Shown piece after piece: positions 14,634-22,909 of a stretch of 63,732 bases of DNA; position 1 is the stretch's first letter; each line of letters starts with the position of its first letter. This stretch comes from Planctomycetota bacterium (GTDB lineage Bacteria; Planctomycetota; Planctomycetia; Pirellulales; Pirellulaceae). The position numbers and the translations under genes were made by a program. The stretch is from assembly GCA_016872725.1 (NCBI GenBank), contig VGZC01000034.1, forward strand, positions 1 to 63,732, read 5' to 3'. The notes below the pieces were generated by a model. It did no database searches, was not told where the DNA came from, and saw nothing but the letters and a program-made list of their open reading frames with translations.

Positions 14634-15110
14634 ATGCGCAAACGCCAACGCCACTGGATCGACGGCAACGTGCAGGCCGCGATCGTATGGAGGGTCGCGA
14701 TGTACTGGGTGCATTGCCTGATCACCGTCGCGTTCATGACGGTGATCTGGATGATCCTCACCGACACGCCGAGGAACTCGACCGACCTGTTCCGTCGGCT
14801 CACCGCGCAATGCGGACCCGCATTCGGGGCGTCGCTCCTCTTGCTGCCCCTTGTCGTCATCGACGCGGTGCGCATGAGCAACCGGTTCGTCGGGCCGATG
14901 TATCGGTTGCGCCGCGCGATGCGAGCGCTCGCCGAGGGCGAACCGGTTCCCGACCAGACGTTTCGGCAGAACGACTTTTGGCATGAGATGGCGGACGATT
15001 TCAACCGCGTCGCGCGCCGCGTGCGACAATTCGAGGACGACGCATCCGCGAAACCGCACGGCGTTTTCACGAAGGAGGACGATGAACAACTCGCGGCCTC
15101 GATCGGCTAG
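14634..15110 (+). CDS. two-helix membrane protein with a HAMP-like linker
   Basis: A 158-residue protein. It has a short basic cytoplasmic start (MRKRQRHWIDGNVQ), a first hydrophobic helix ('MYWVHCLITVAFMTVIWMIL'), a short external loop, a second helix ('GASLLLLPLVVIDAV'), then 'RFVGPMYRLRRAMRALAEGEPVPDQTFRQNDFWHEMADDFNRVARRV', which resembles a HAMP domain. No kinase, cyclase or methyl-accepting domain follows, so output is unclear. Similar small HAMP proteins seem common in planctomycetes (recollection). Start ATG at 14634 has GGGAGA upstream; upstream in-frame sequence is not protein-like. Its 3' end overlaps that of the convergent large haem-protein gene by four bases. Confidence 0.7.
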   Translation: MRKRQRHWIDGNVQAAIVWRVAMYWVHCLITVAFMTVIWMILTDTPRNSTDLFRRLTAQCGPAFGASLLLLPLVVIDAVRMSNRFVGPMYRLRRAMRALAEGEPVPDQTFRQNDFWHEMADDFNRVARRVRQFEDDASAKPHGVFTKEDDEQLAASIG

Positions 15111-18100
15111 TCGGCCGGTCGGGGCGAACGCAGGGTCGTGAGATATTCGACGACGTCCACCAGATCCTGAGCGGACATTTGCCGCTGAAGGTCGGCCGGC
15201 ATGAGCGATACGTCGAGTTTCACGAGGGCAGCGACGTCGCTTCGGGGAAAACGCATCGTGGCCGCTTCCTGCGTCTTGACGACCACCTCCCGCTCGGTCG
15301 AACTGACGAGAATCCCGTTCACCAGATTGCCGCTCGCGAGCTCAATCGCGTAGGTCTCGTAATTGTGGCTGATCCCCGCGCTCGGGAAGAGGATCGATTC
15401 GACGAGTGCGACTCGACTCAGTTTCGACCCGATCTCGGTCAGCGCGGGCCCGACTTCCTTTCCGGTCCCTCCGACTTGATGGCAGGTCGAACAGAGTGCG
15501 GTCGACGCGAATAGTCCCTGCCCGCGCTGCGCGTCCCCGGGCATCTTGAGGATCTGATCGAGGGGCGGAAGCGGATGGTCTTCCTTGGAAACCGGCAAGG
15601 GGAACGATTTCGCGGCCGACTGGCGGATCTCGGGCGAACTCGAACCATGCAGGGCGCCGGCGGCGGCCTGCCGCAATTCCTCGGGGAGCGCGCCGCGGTC
15701 GGCCAATTCCAGGATACGTTGCGCGCCGCCGACCGTGCGCGCCATGCCCGCGGTGGCCAGCCGGCGGAGGGCCGGATCCCGTTCGGCGTCGCCGAGCAGT
15801 CGGGCAAGCATGCCGAGCGCGCGGCCGTCCGCCGAGTTGGCGAGCGCATCGACGACGGCCGCCGCGCGCGGGGCGTCGTCGCCGTCGAGTACGGTTCGAA
15901 GGCGGGGCTCCTGTTTCCTCGCGAGGAGTGTCCTCGCGGCGTGCGCGCCCAACTCGCCCGCCCCCGCGCGCGACGCGAGTTCGACGAGTTCGCCGAAATA
16001 GGGTTCGAGTTCGAATCGATCGACGATCTCGACAAATCGGCCGTCGCGGGGCCGGTCCCTCAGGAGGCCGACGAGCGTGTCGCGCGCGCCGGGCTTTTGC
16101 GCGACGTCGCCGGGCTGCAATCGGGCGAGCGATTCGTCGATGATCCCGTCGGCGCCCGGCACGGCTCGGTCGGTTTCGAACGCGAGCCGCAGCAGGTGTT
16201 CCGAGACGCAGGGTCCCGCCTGGAAATCGAACGCGCGGAAGTAGCGCGGGAGCGGGCCCGCGCGGTCCTCGCCGAGCCGGATCAGTTTGGCGAGCCATTC
16301 GGCCGTGTTCGTCGCGCGCGAGCGCCAGACGATATCCATATCGGCGCGCGTCCATTCGCGGTCCCCAACCTCGCGCCAGTACCGATCCATGCACGCATCC
16401 CAGCGCCCTTCCGCGGCGATCCCCAACGCTTCGAGATACCAGCGGTCGGAAACCGGATACCGAACCGCGAGCGCCGCCCACGCCTCGGGGACGCGCGGAT
16501 CGTCCTGCCCCGCCAACGCCACGGCGCACTCCCGAAGGACGTGCGGATCTTTTTCGCCGCGCGCGACCTGTTCGAGCACGATCGGCGGCGTGGGAATGTC
16601 GAACCTGCGGGCAAGCCGCAAGCCCAGGATCCTCAGTTCGGCGCACGGATCGGCCAACGCCTCGCGCGCCGTTCGCTCGGCCCGCTCGGGAAGCATGCCG
16701 AGCAACCAGATCGCGCGGGCCCGAAAACGCGGGTTCGGATCGGCGACCGCCATCGCGCCGAGCGCCGATTCCGCCGCGCCGCCCGCGCCGCGCAGCGCCG
16801 TGAACGCCAGATAACGCGTGGCCCCGTTCGGACTCCTGAGCGCCTCGATCGCGCCGTTCACCGTCGATAGATCGATCGGCGCGACGCGATACGGCTCGCC
16901 GGGCGGCGCGATCCGGAACAAACGACCTCGACCCATGTCCACCATGTTGTGGCCGCCAACGCCCGGATCGTACCAGTCGGTGACAAACAGCGAGCCGTCC
17001 GGAGCGACGCATACATCGGCGGGTCGAAACCAGTTGTCGCGCGTCCCCTTCACGATCGACACCGACTCCGCTCGATACCCCGCGCCGTCGCGCTCCACCG
17101 GGTACGCGCGCACCACGTTCGGGCCCGCGTCGCAATGGATCACCTGATCGTGGAACCGCTCGGGAAGCAATCGGCCTTCGTACACCGTAATCCCCGTCGG
17201 CGATCCGCCACCCGTTTGAAGCAGGTTCGGCACAACGCCCGGATCGTTGAGATGCCAATGGCGCAGGGGGATCTCCTCCTCCTGATTCGTGCGGGGCGTC
17301 TGCCAACCGGCTCCCGTCCGTTCGTCGCGATACCCGTAGTTGCCGAACTCGACGATGTGGTTGATCCGGACTCCCCGGTTGCCGTCATCGTCGTTGTCCG
17401 ACTGCCAAAGCCCGCCGAACGAATCGACGGCCACTTCGTAGTTGTTTCGGAAATTGTGCGCGAGGACTTCGAATCGGCTCGCGTCGGGCTCGCATCGAAA
17501 CACCATGCCGCCGAAATACGGCTTGCCGTTGTCGACCACTTCGCGCCCCGCGCGATCGATGATCGGCCGTCCGTCCGGGCCGCACACGCGCTGTCCCGTG
17601 TTTCCGAAATTCCAATAGAGACGGCCGTCGGGACCGAAAAGGAAACTGTGCGCGGAATGGTCGTGCTGCGGCTGCCCCGTGTTCGCGAAGAGCACTTCTT
17701 TCCGGTCCGGACGGTCGTCGCCATCCTCGTCCGTGAAGACCAACACGTTGGGGCTCGCCGAAACGATGACCCGGTTCCCCAATACACAAAGGCCCATCGC
17801 CGAATCGACATCGCGACCCTGGTAATAGACCTTTGTGGAGTCCGCCTTGCCGTCACCGTCGCCGTCCTCCAGGATCAAGATGCGGTCTCCTTCGGGCCGT
17901 TCGCCGAGATGCCTCCGGTAGTTGACGACCTCGCACACCCAGATGCGGCCACGGTGGTCGATGTCGAGATTCGTGAGGCTCAGCAGATCCGGCTCGCTCG
18001 CGAAGAGCGTCGCTTCGAGGCCGTCCGCGACATCGAGTCCAGCGACGGCGTCGGCCGGCTCGCGCGACCCGCCGCCGGCCGAAGAATCCTCGACCGGGCC

Positions 18101-19525
18101 GGGGTCGTCGGCATAGACTTGAAACTGGACCGACGACGCCGAGCCGCCCGCCTGGTCGCTCCCGCCGTTATCGAGCCCGGCGAAAGCCTCGAATCGGTCA
18201 TAGCCTTCCGGGATGTCGAACGCGATCTTCGAATTCGCATGCGTACCGATGCCGAACGGAATCGGCTTTCCCGCGACGCGAAGCGGCCCGCCGTCCGCGT
18301 TCCGATCGATGCGGACCTGGCCCCATTGCGACGTCGCCGATTTCCACTGGAGATCGGTCAGCCTCATCGCGCCGTTCCCACCGACGAGTCGTGGTTCTCC
18401 CCAATCGGCCCAGTCGCAGCCAAAACCGTTGCCTCCATCGCGCACGACGAGGAACAACTGCGTGGCGCCGTTCAGTTCCACGGCGACGGGAACACCGTGA
18501 CCGGCCGTTTCCGTTGTCACGACGTTGGACTGGAAAAGGGGTTTGACCGCCACGCGGCGGGGGCGACTCGCGTCAACGGCCGCGCCGTCCGCGGGAAGGC
18601 GGAACTTCTTGCGGATCGCCTCGCGGTCCGTATTGCCCGGCGGTTCGTCCTGACCGGCTTCGAGATCGCGGAGCGTGACGGGTCGCTCGGAGACTCCCCC
18701 GTCGGGCACGTCGCCGTGCGCGGTCCAGACGATCGCGTTGAGCACGAGTCGCCGGAAATCGGGATCGCCCCAGTTCCAGTGATAATGGCCTCCCGTGAAC
18801 CCGAACCCGCGCCCGCCGTCGGGTCGCTCGGACGCCCACGCGACATGCTGCGACTTGCCGATTTCGGCTCGGACCGCCGGGTTCCCGCTGTGGGGGCCAT
18901 CGGGTCGATCGAGCGTGCTCGCCGGAGGAACGGCCGTGAGGATCGGCGTAACGCCGCGCATCTCCTCGCGGAACCGCATGTGGTAATACCATTCGTCGTC
19001 CGTTTCAAACGGCTTCACGCCTCGGCAGATCGGATGCGAAGGGAGTTGTTCGAAACGCGCGACCCAGTGGGGATTCACCGACCAATGGGTCTCGAAATAG
19101 CCGCCGATCCACTTGACGAACCGATCGCCCGGTTCGCCCTTGGGCACCTCGACCGCGTAATGCAGGCAGACGAGACCGACGCCTTTGGCTGTGAGTTGCT
19201 CCATGCGTTCGAGTTTGGGAATGACAGGGTGTCCGCCGCCGCCATCCGCGTACATGACGATGCAATCGGCGCCCTCGAGAATGGTCTCATCGTCCGGCCA
19301 ACCGTTGGGAACGACATGGACTTCGTAATCGGGCATTCCCTGCTGGAGGCACTTGGCGAGCAACGTGCAGCCGGCGAGATGTTCGTGCGATCCATAACCG
19401 TGGCTCGCTCGGCCCGCGAGGAACACGATCTTCTTGCCTGCCGCCTCGGCGCGCGGCGGCGCGCCCATGCAGGCGGCGATCACGCCCAATGCGGCGATCC
19501 ACGCGAGCCCCGTTCGTTGTCTCAT
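15107..19525 (-). CDS. exported ThuA-NPCBM-PVC-type haem-binding protein
   Basis: About 1472 residues. A signal peptide (MRQRTGLAWIAALGVIAACMGAPPRAEA) is followed by a ThuA-like domain (residues about 30-230: 'VFLAGRASHGYGSHEH', 'VCLHYAVEVP'), an NPCBM-like carbohydrate-binding domain (about 340-470, ending in 'GIGTHANSKIAFDIPEGYDRFEAFAGLD'), a PVC-type membrane-bound dehydrogenase beta-propeller (about 490-880; 'IWVCEVVNYRRH', 'FLFGPDGRLYWNFGNTG'), HEAT-like repeats, and a C-terminal c-type cytochrome with C-S-T-C-H near residue 1340. The probable role is periplasmic sugar oxidation or degradation with electron transfer. Shine-Dalgarno GGGAG lies nine bases before ATG 19525, which is preferred over ATG 19534. 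Confidence 0.9.
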   Translation of the reverse strand: MRQRTGLAWIAALGVIAACMGAPPRAEAAGKKIVFLAGRASHGYGSHEHLAGCTLLAKCLQQGMPDYEVHVVPNGWPDDETILEGADCIVMYADGGGGHPVIPKLERMEQLTAKGVGLVCLHYAVEVPKGEPGDRFVKWIGGYFETHWSVNPHWVARFEQLPSHPICRGVKPFETDDEWYYHMRFREEMRGVTPILTAVPPASTLDRPDGPHSGNPAVRAEIGKSQHVAWASERPDGGRGFGFTGGHYHWNWGDPDFRRLVLNAIVWTAHGDVPDGGVSERPVTLRDLEAGQDEPPGNTDREAIRKKFRLPADGAAVDASRPRRVAVKPLFQSNVVTTETAGHGVPVAVELNGATQLFLVVRDGGNGFGCDWADWGEPRLVGGNGAMRLTDLQWKSATSQWGQVRIDRNADGGPLRVAGKPIPFGIGTHANSKIAFDIPEGYDRFEAFAGLDNGGSDQAGGSASSVQFQVYADDPGPVEDSSAGGGSREPADAVAGLDVADGLEATLFASEPDLLSLTNLDIDHRGRIWVCEVVNYRRHLGERPEGDRILILEDGDGDGKADSTKVYYQGRDVDSAMGLCVLGNRVIVSASPNVLVFTDEDGDDRPDRKEVLFANTGQPQHDHSAHSFLFGPDGRLYWNFGNTGQRVCGPDGRPIIDRAGREVVDNGKPYFGGMVFRCEPDASRFEVLAHNFRNNYEVAVDSFGGLWQSDNDDDGNRGVRINHIVEFGNYGYRDERTGAGWQTPRTNQEEEIPLRHWHLNDPGVVPNLLQTGGGSPTGITVYEGRLLPERFHDQVIHCDAGPNVVRAYPVERDGAGYRAESVSIVKGTRDNWFRPADVCVAPDGSLFVTDWYDPGVGGHNMVDMGRGRLFRIAPPGEPYRVAPIDLSTVNGAIEALRSPNGATRYLAFTALRGAGGAAESALGAMAVADPNPRFRARAIWLLGMLPERAERTAREALADPCAELRILGLRLARRFDIPTPPIVLEQVARGEKDPHVLRECAVALAGQDDPRVPEAWAALAVRYPVSDRWYLEALGIAAEGRWDACMDRYWREVGDREWTRADMDIVWRSRATNTAEWLAKLIRLGEDRAGPLPRYFRAFDFQAGPCVSEHLLRLAFETDRAVPGADGIIDESLARLQPGDVAQKPGARDTLVGLLRDRPRDGRFVEIVDRFELEPYFGELVELASRAGAGELGAHAARTLLARKQEPRLRTVLDGDDAPRAAAVVDALANSADGRALGMLARLLGDAERDPALRRLATAGMARTVGGAQRILELADRGALPEELRQAAAGALHGSSSPEIRQSAAKSFPLPVSKEDHPLPPLDQILKMPGDAQRGQGLFASTALCSTCHQVGGTGKEVGPALTEIGSKLSRVALVESILFPSAGISHNYETYAIELASGNLVNGILVSSTEREVVVKTQEAATMRFPRSDVAALVKLDVSLMPADLQRQMSAQDLVDVVEYLTTLRSPRPAD

Positions 19526-19652
19526 GAGCGGCATCTCCCTTACCTTTCCGAGTGTCGACTCGGCCCGGATCGCACACGATCGGGCGCGTGCCCACGATAC
19601 TCGGCGCGGAAAGGCCCGTCAAATACGTTCCGGGCGCTCGGCGCCGGCCGGG

Positions 19653-20768
19653 TCAATCGCGGTCGGCGCCGCGACGCTCGGCGCCCGAACTGGATTTGCC
19701 GAACCGGCGGTTGAAGATCGCCGGATCCAATGGATCGACGGGCTGCGACGGCTCGAGCGCCGCGCCCTCCGTGACCCGGTCCCGACTTTCGGACGGCTCG
19801 GGATTGGGAAGGGGCGAGACGCCCTCCGGCACGGCGAAGGCCGAAGGGGGGCCGAGGAGCGGATCGCCCGCATCGGCCGACGGCTCCCCGTTCGCGGTTG
19901 CGACCGAGCCTATCGGCGAGGATCGCCGCGCCGCGCGGAGCACCCACGCGTTGAGTACCTCCCACTGAGCCGTTTCCTTCTCCGAGAATACCGGTCGATC
20001 GAGCCCGCCGTGCGGCTTGGACGGCTCGACAAGCAGAGGGCTTTGGTCGGGAGACGCCGAGTCGATCTGAGCAAGAACGCGATCGAGGTTCTTGAGCGTC
20101 AAACGCCGCCAAAATCCGCTCCCGTGCGTCGGACGCTGCAGTTGGAACTCGGCCTTCGATGGTGCCTCGTGGCAACGCCCGCCTGCGCATCGGTTCATCA
20201 GCAGCGGCTGAATGGTCGCGGGGAATTCGGCCATCACCTCTTTCGGGAGCCCGGCCGACGCCGAACCCTCCGCCTCGCGGGCCGCCGCCCGCGGCGGCCG
20301 CGGTGTGCTCGGAGCCCTGGGAGTCCGCGCTTCCCCCAAGTAACGCAGTTGTCGATAGGCCGGTTCGATGCCCGCATGGTCCGGATCCAATCGCATGGCC
20401 TCCAACAACTCGGCCGCCGCCTCGTCGAGAAGCCCTTCGCGCATGCACCAGGACGCCAGATTCACCCGCGCGCCGGCGGATTGGGGCGACGCCAACGTGT
20501 CCCGCATGCGGGAATAGGCGTGTTGGAGCGAGTCGGCATCGACCGAAACGGCCGTACTGGGGATGCGGATGTCGCCGCCTCCCTTCAGACCGATCAGGCA
20601 CCGGTCACCCAAATAGGTGACCTTCCCTCGGAGGACGCGGCCGTTTTTCAGAACAACAACCCGTTCCGATGATTCCTGCGTCGCCATTCCCAAGTACGTC
20701 GGAAGGAGAACGAACCCCACTAGGATACCAAGGGCGCGCTTCGTCGGTAGGGAGTGTGAGCCCGTCAT
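19653..20768 (-). CDS. exported TPR-containing hypothetical protein
   Basis: A 371-residue protein with an N-terminal signal sequence ('ALGILVGFVLLPTYLG'). It then has a short beta-rich segment ('RVVVLKNGRVLRGKVTYLGDRCLIGLKGGGDIRIPSTAVSV', shown here in words as a Sm-like or PilZ-like start), a TPR-like pair of helices ('AGARVNLASWCMREGLLDEAAAELLEAMRLDPDHAG'), a C-x5-C pair in 'NRCAGGRCHEAP', and a Pro/Ser-rich C terminus. The 'MNRCAGGRCHE' segment followed by 'FQLQRP' resembles the region before planctomycete DUF1549/DUF1553 cytochrome proteins. No enzyme activity can be assigned. It is leftward, upstream of the ThuA-PVC gene by 127 bases. Confidence 0.7.
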   Translation of the reverse strand: MTGSHSLPTKRALGILVGFVLLPTYLGMATQESSERVVVLKNGRVLRGKVTYLGDRCLIGLKGGGDIRIPSTAVSVDADSLQHAYSRMRDTLASPQSAGARVNLASWCMREGLLDEAAAELLEAMRLDPDHAGIEPAYRQLRYLGEARTPRAPSTPRPPRAAAREAEGSASAGLPKEVMAEFPATIQPLLMNRCAGGRCHEAPSKAEFQLQRPTHGSGFWRRLTLKNLDRVLAQIDSASPDQSPLLVEPSKPHGGLDRPVFSEKETAQWEVLNAWVLRAARRSSPIGSVATANGEPSADAGDPLLGPPSAFAVPEGVSPLPNPEPSESRDRVTEGAALEPSQPVDPLDPAIFNRRFGKSSSGAERRGADRD

Positions 20769-20929
20769 GGGGTGGGAGAGTACGCGTCCGATCGGAGCCG
20801 CGTCAAGGCCACTTGAAGGTCGTCCGAACGCGAACGCGTGGGCAGGGTCGGCCGACGGCCATTGACCCTCCCAGATATCCAGCGTAGCCTGCCATAGGGG
20901 ACGCTGGAGACGGGAAGTTGAAGACGCAA

Positions 20930-20950
20930 GTGGTTCGCGGAGCGAACCAC
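20930..20950. repeat. REP-like palindrome in the intergenic region
   Basis: A nine-base-pair perfect inverted repeat, GTGGTTCGC and GCGAACCAC, flanks a three-base GGA loop. It lies just upstream of the adaptor-protein gene. Compact GC-rich palindromes of this form also occur at 28920-28987 and 43325-43838, suggesting a family of palindromic intergenic units. Confidence 0.6.
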
Positions 20951-20998
20951 GACTTTGTCCCCGAGGGGGGGCTGGAGCCTGGAAGCGGAAGAGCGACC

Positions 20999-22261
20999 AT
21001 GCGAAGCTGGCTCAAAATCCTGATCCCCCTGGGAGTACTCGTCGGCCTGGTGGTCGCCGGATACGGTCCGGCCATCCGCTACCTGAACGCGCGCGGCCGA
21101 CCGCACTACCGAACGGCCGATGTTTCCCAGGGTGATTTGTCGCTGGAGGTGAACACGACGGGCGTTGTGAAACCCGTCTTGTCGGTCGAGGTCGGGTCGT
21201 TCGTCTCCGGTCCGATCCTCGCCCTCTATGCCGACTTCAACGAAAAAGTCATGCAGAATCAGCTCCTGGCCAAGGTCGACCCGAGGCTCTATGCGGCCAA
21301 CGTCGACCGCGACCAGGCCACACTGGCCACCCGGCTCGCCGATGTCGAACGCGCCGAGGCCCTATTGCAGCAGGCGAAGAACAACGAATCCCGCGCGCTG
21401 GCCCTGCGGAAAGAAGGCGAGGACTACATCTCCGATCAGGAGCTCGACCAGTTCATCTTCAATCGCAAGTCGCTCGAAGCCCAGCTCGACGTCGCACGCG
21501 CCGCCGTGCGGCAGGCCGACGCGAGCCTCGCCAATTCCAAGGCGAACCTCGAATACACCAATATCCTCGCGCCCGTCGACGGACTCGTCATCGATCGAAA
21601 GATCGACGAGGGCCAAACGCTCGCCGCGCAGTTCCAGACGCCCCAGCTCTTCATCGTCGCGCCCGACCTGGAACAGGAGGTTTATATCCACGCGTCGATC
21701 GATGAGGCGGAAATCGGCCTGATTCAGGACGCGAAGGAGCGCGATCAGCCGGTGGAATTCACGGTGGACGCCCATCCCGAGCGTCTATTCCACGGTTCGA
21801 TCCGGCAGATCCGCTTGAGTTCCACGACGACCCAGAACGTCGTGACCTATCCCGTCGTGGTCTCGGCGGCGAACGGTGACCAACTCCTGCTGCCCGGCAT
21901 GACCGCGAACCTGTCGTTCAAGATCGAGGAACGCAACGACGTCTTGCGGGTCCCCAACTCGGCCCTGCGGTTCTATCCGCCCGATTCGAAATGGGTGCGG
22001 GAAGGCGACCGGCCCCTGCTGGAAGGCGGAACCTCGACGCCCGGCGAACCGGCGAATAACGTCTCGACGGCCAGCGAAAAGACGGCTCAGGCGCGCGAGC
22101 GGAACCGGCGGCACGTCTGGATCCAGGAAGGCGAGTTCCTTCGCGCGGTCGAAGTCACAACCGGGCTCAGCGATCACCGTTTCACCGAGATCGTCGCGGG
22201 CGATCTGAAAGCGGGACAGAAACTGGTCATCGGCGTTTCGACCGGAAAGCCGCCCACGTAG
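20999..22261 (+). CDS. HlyD/MacA-type periplasmic adaptor subunit of an efflux system
   Basis: A 420-residue membrane-fusion protein. It has an N-terminal membrane anchor ('ILIPLGVLVGLVVAGYGPAI'), then the lipoyl half-motif ('TTGVVKPVLSVEVGSFVSGPILALYADFNEKV'), a coiled-coil hairpin (about residues 95-190), the second lipoyl half ('NILAPVDGLVIDRKIDEGQTLAA'), a beta-barrel domain, and a membrane-proximal domain. Such subunits bridge an inner-membrane pump to an outer-membrane channel. No pump gene is adjacent; the ABC permease/ATPase pair at 37.8-39.6 kb lacks its own adaptor and might be a partner. Start ATG at 20999, with GGAAG upstream, is preferred to the TTG at 20918 whose extra residues come from the REP-like palindrome. 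Confidence 0.88.
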   Translation: MRSWLKILIPLGVLVGLVVAGYGPAIRYLNARGRPHYRTADVSQGDLSLEVNTTGVVKPVLSVEVGSFVSGPILALYADFNEKVMQNQLLAKVDPRLYAANVDRDQATLATRLADVERAEALLQQAKNNESRALALRKEGEDYISDQELDQFIFNRKSLEAQLDVARAAVRQADASLANSKANLEYTNILAPVDGLVIDRKIDEGQTLAAQFQTPQLFIVAPDLEQEVYIHASIDEAEIGLIQDAKERDQPVEFTVDAHPERLFHGSIRQIRLSSTTTQNVVTYPVVVSAANGDQLLLPGMTANLSFKIEERNDVLRVPNSALRFYPPDSKWVREGDRPLLEGGTSTPGEPANNVSTASEKTAQARERNRRHVWIQEGEFLRAVEVTTGLSDHRFTEIVAGDLKAGQKLVIGVSTGKPPT

Positions 22262-22347
22262 CGAATGGCGAGCGGGTGGCCGAGGGCGGCGGACGGCGTT
22301 GCCGCCCCGCCAAGAGCGGATCCACGGTATCCTGAGGCGCCTTCGGC

Positions 22348-22692
22348 CTAGATCCGCGAGATGTCCGGATCGCTGGGAGATTCCGCGAGTCGGGGGAATC
22401 GGGTTCGGAAGACGAGCCGTTCCCACCATCGGGCGCCGCGCAGACGCGGGTCGCGCAGTCCGATGAAATGCCGCTTGCCTCGCCGCGTTCTCGCGACGAC
22501 GCCCTCATCGAGCACCTGTTCGACAACCCAGTACTTGTCGACCTCGTACGCGTATTCCTCGCCGCACCGCGAAGGCGTCACATGTCGGGCTCGGGGTCCC
22601 GGCGCCGTGCTGTGCTTGAGTTTCCGGAAGACGACGGGGTCCCCGATTCGAAAACCCCGGTTTCGAACGAGTGAGATCAAGGCCGTTCGCAA
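22348..22692 (-). CDS. conserved planctomycete hypothetical protein
   Basis: A 114-residue basic protein. The segment 'GDPVVFRKLKHSTAPGPRARHV' then 'YAYEVDKYWVVEQVLDEGVVARTRRGKRHF' and 'DPRLRGARWWERLVFRTRFP' is one I recall in many planctomycete hypothetical proteins. It has no signal peptide or membrane span. An SH3-like or RNA-binding barrel is possible from the alternating beta pattern, but this is inference. A near-consensus promoter lies 88 bases upstream, so it is probably well expressed. It is convergent with the adaptor-protein gene. Confidence 0.7.
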   Translation of the reverse strand: MRTALISLVRNRGFRIGDPVVFRKLKHSTAPGPRARHVTPSRCGEEYAYEVDKYWVVEQVLDEGVVARTRRGKRHFIGLRDPRLRGARWWERLVFRTRFPRLAESPSDPDISRI

Positions 22693-22779
22693 CCTCCCCG
22701 CGAATGGGAACGAACCGGATTCCGCGCGCCGATCACACGGTCCGCGCGATGCGACTCGGCGACGCGGCGGACGCCTCCT

Positions 22780-22807
22780 ATCATAGGCCGATCGATGGCG
22801 ATGTCAA
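22780..22807 (-). promoter_or_regulatory. near-consensus sigma-70-type promoter for the small conserved gene
   Basis: On the minus strand the -35 TTGACA (22802-22807) is perfect and the -10 TATGAT (22780-22785) matches five of six positions, with a 16-base spacer. It points leftward, toward the 114-residue gene that starts at 22692. It is one of the best promoter matches in the window. Confidence 0.6.
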
Positions 22808-22909
22808 AGACCAATTGCGATCGGGGCGGGCAGGCGGGCGAGACAGCGGCGAGACAGGACACCCAGGCTCGGGACCCGAAGCCAATCCGTTCATCGCGTC
22901 GCGGAACGC

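Noticed and set aside
16949-19714. 921-residue open frame antisense to the ThuA-PVC gene
   Set aside because: Mirror of a real gene with no family features; Arg-, Val-, Asp-rich shadow.
20918-20998. TTG start for the HlyD-type adaptor 27 codons earlier
   Set aside because: The added residues are translated from the REP-like palindrome; ATG at 20999 has a ribosome binding site and gives the usual N-terminal anchor.
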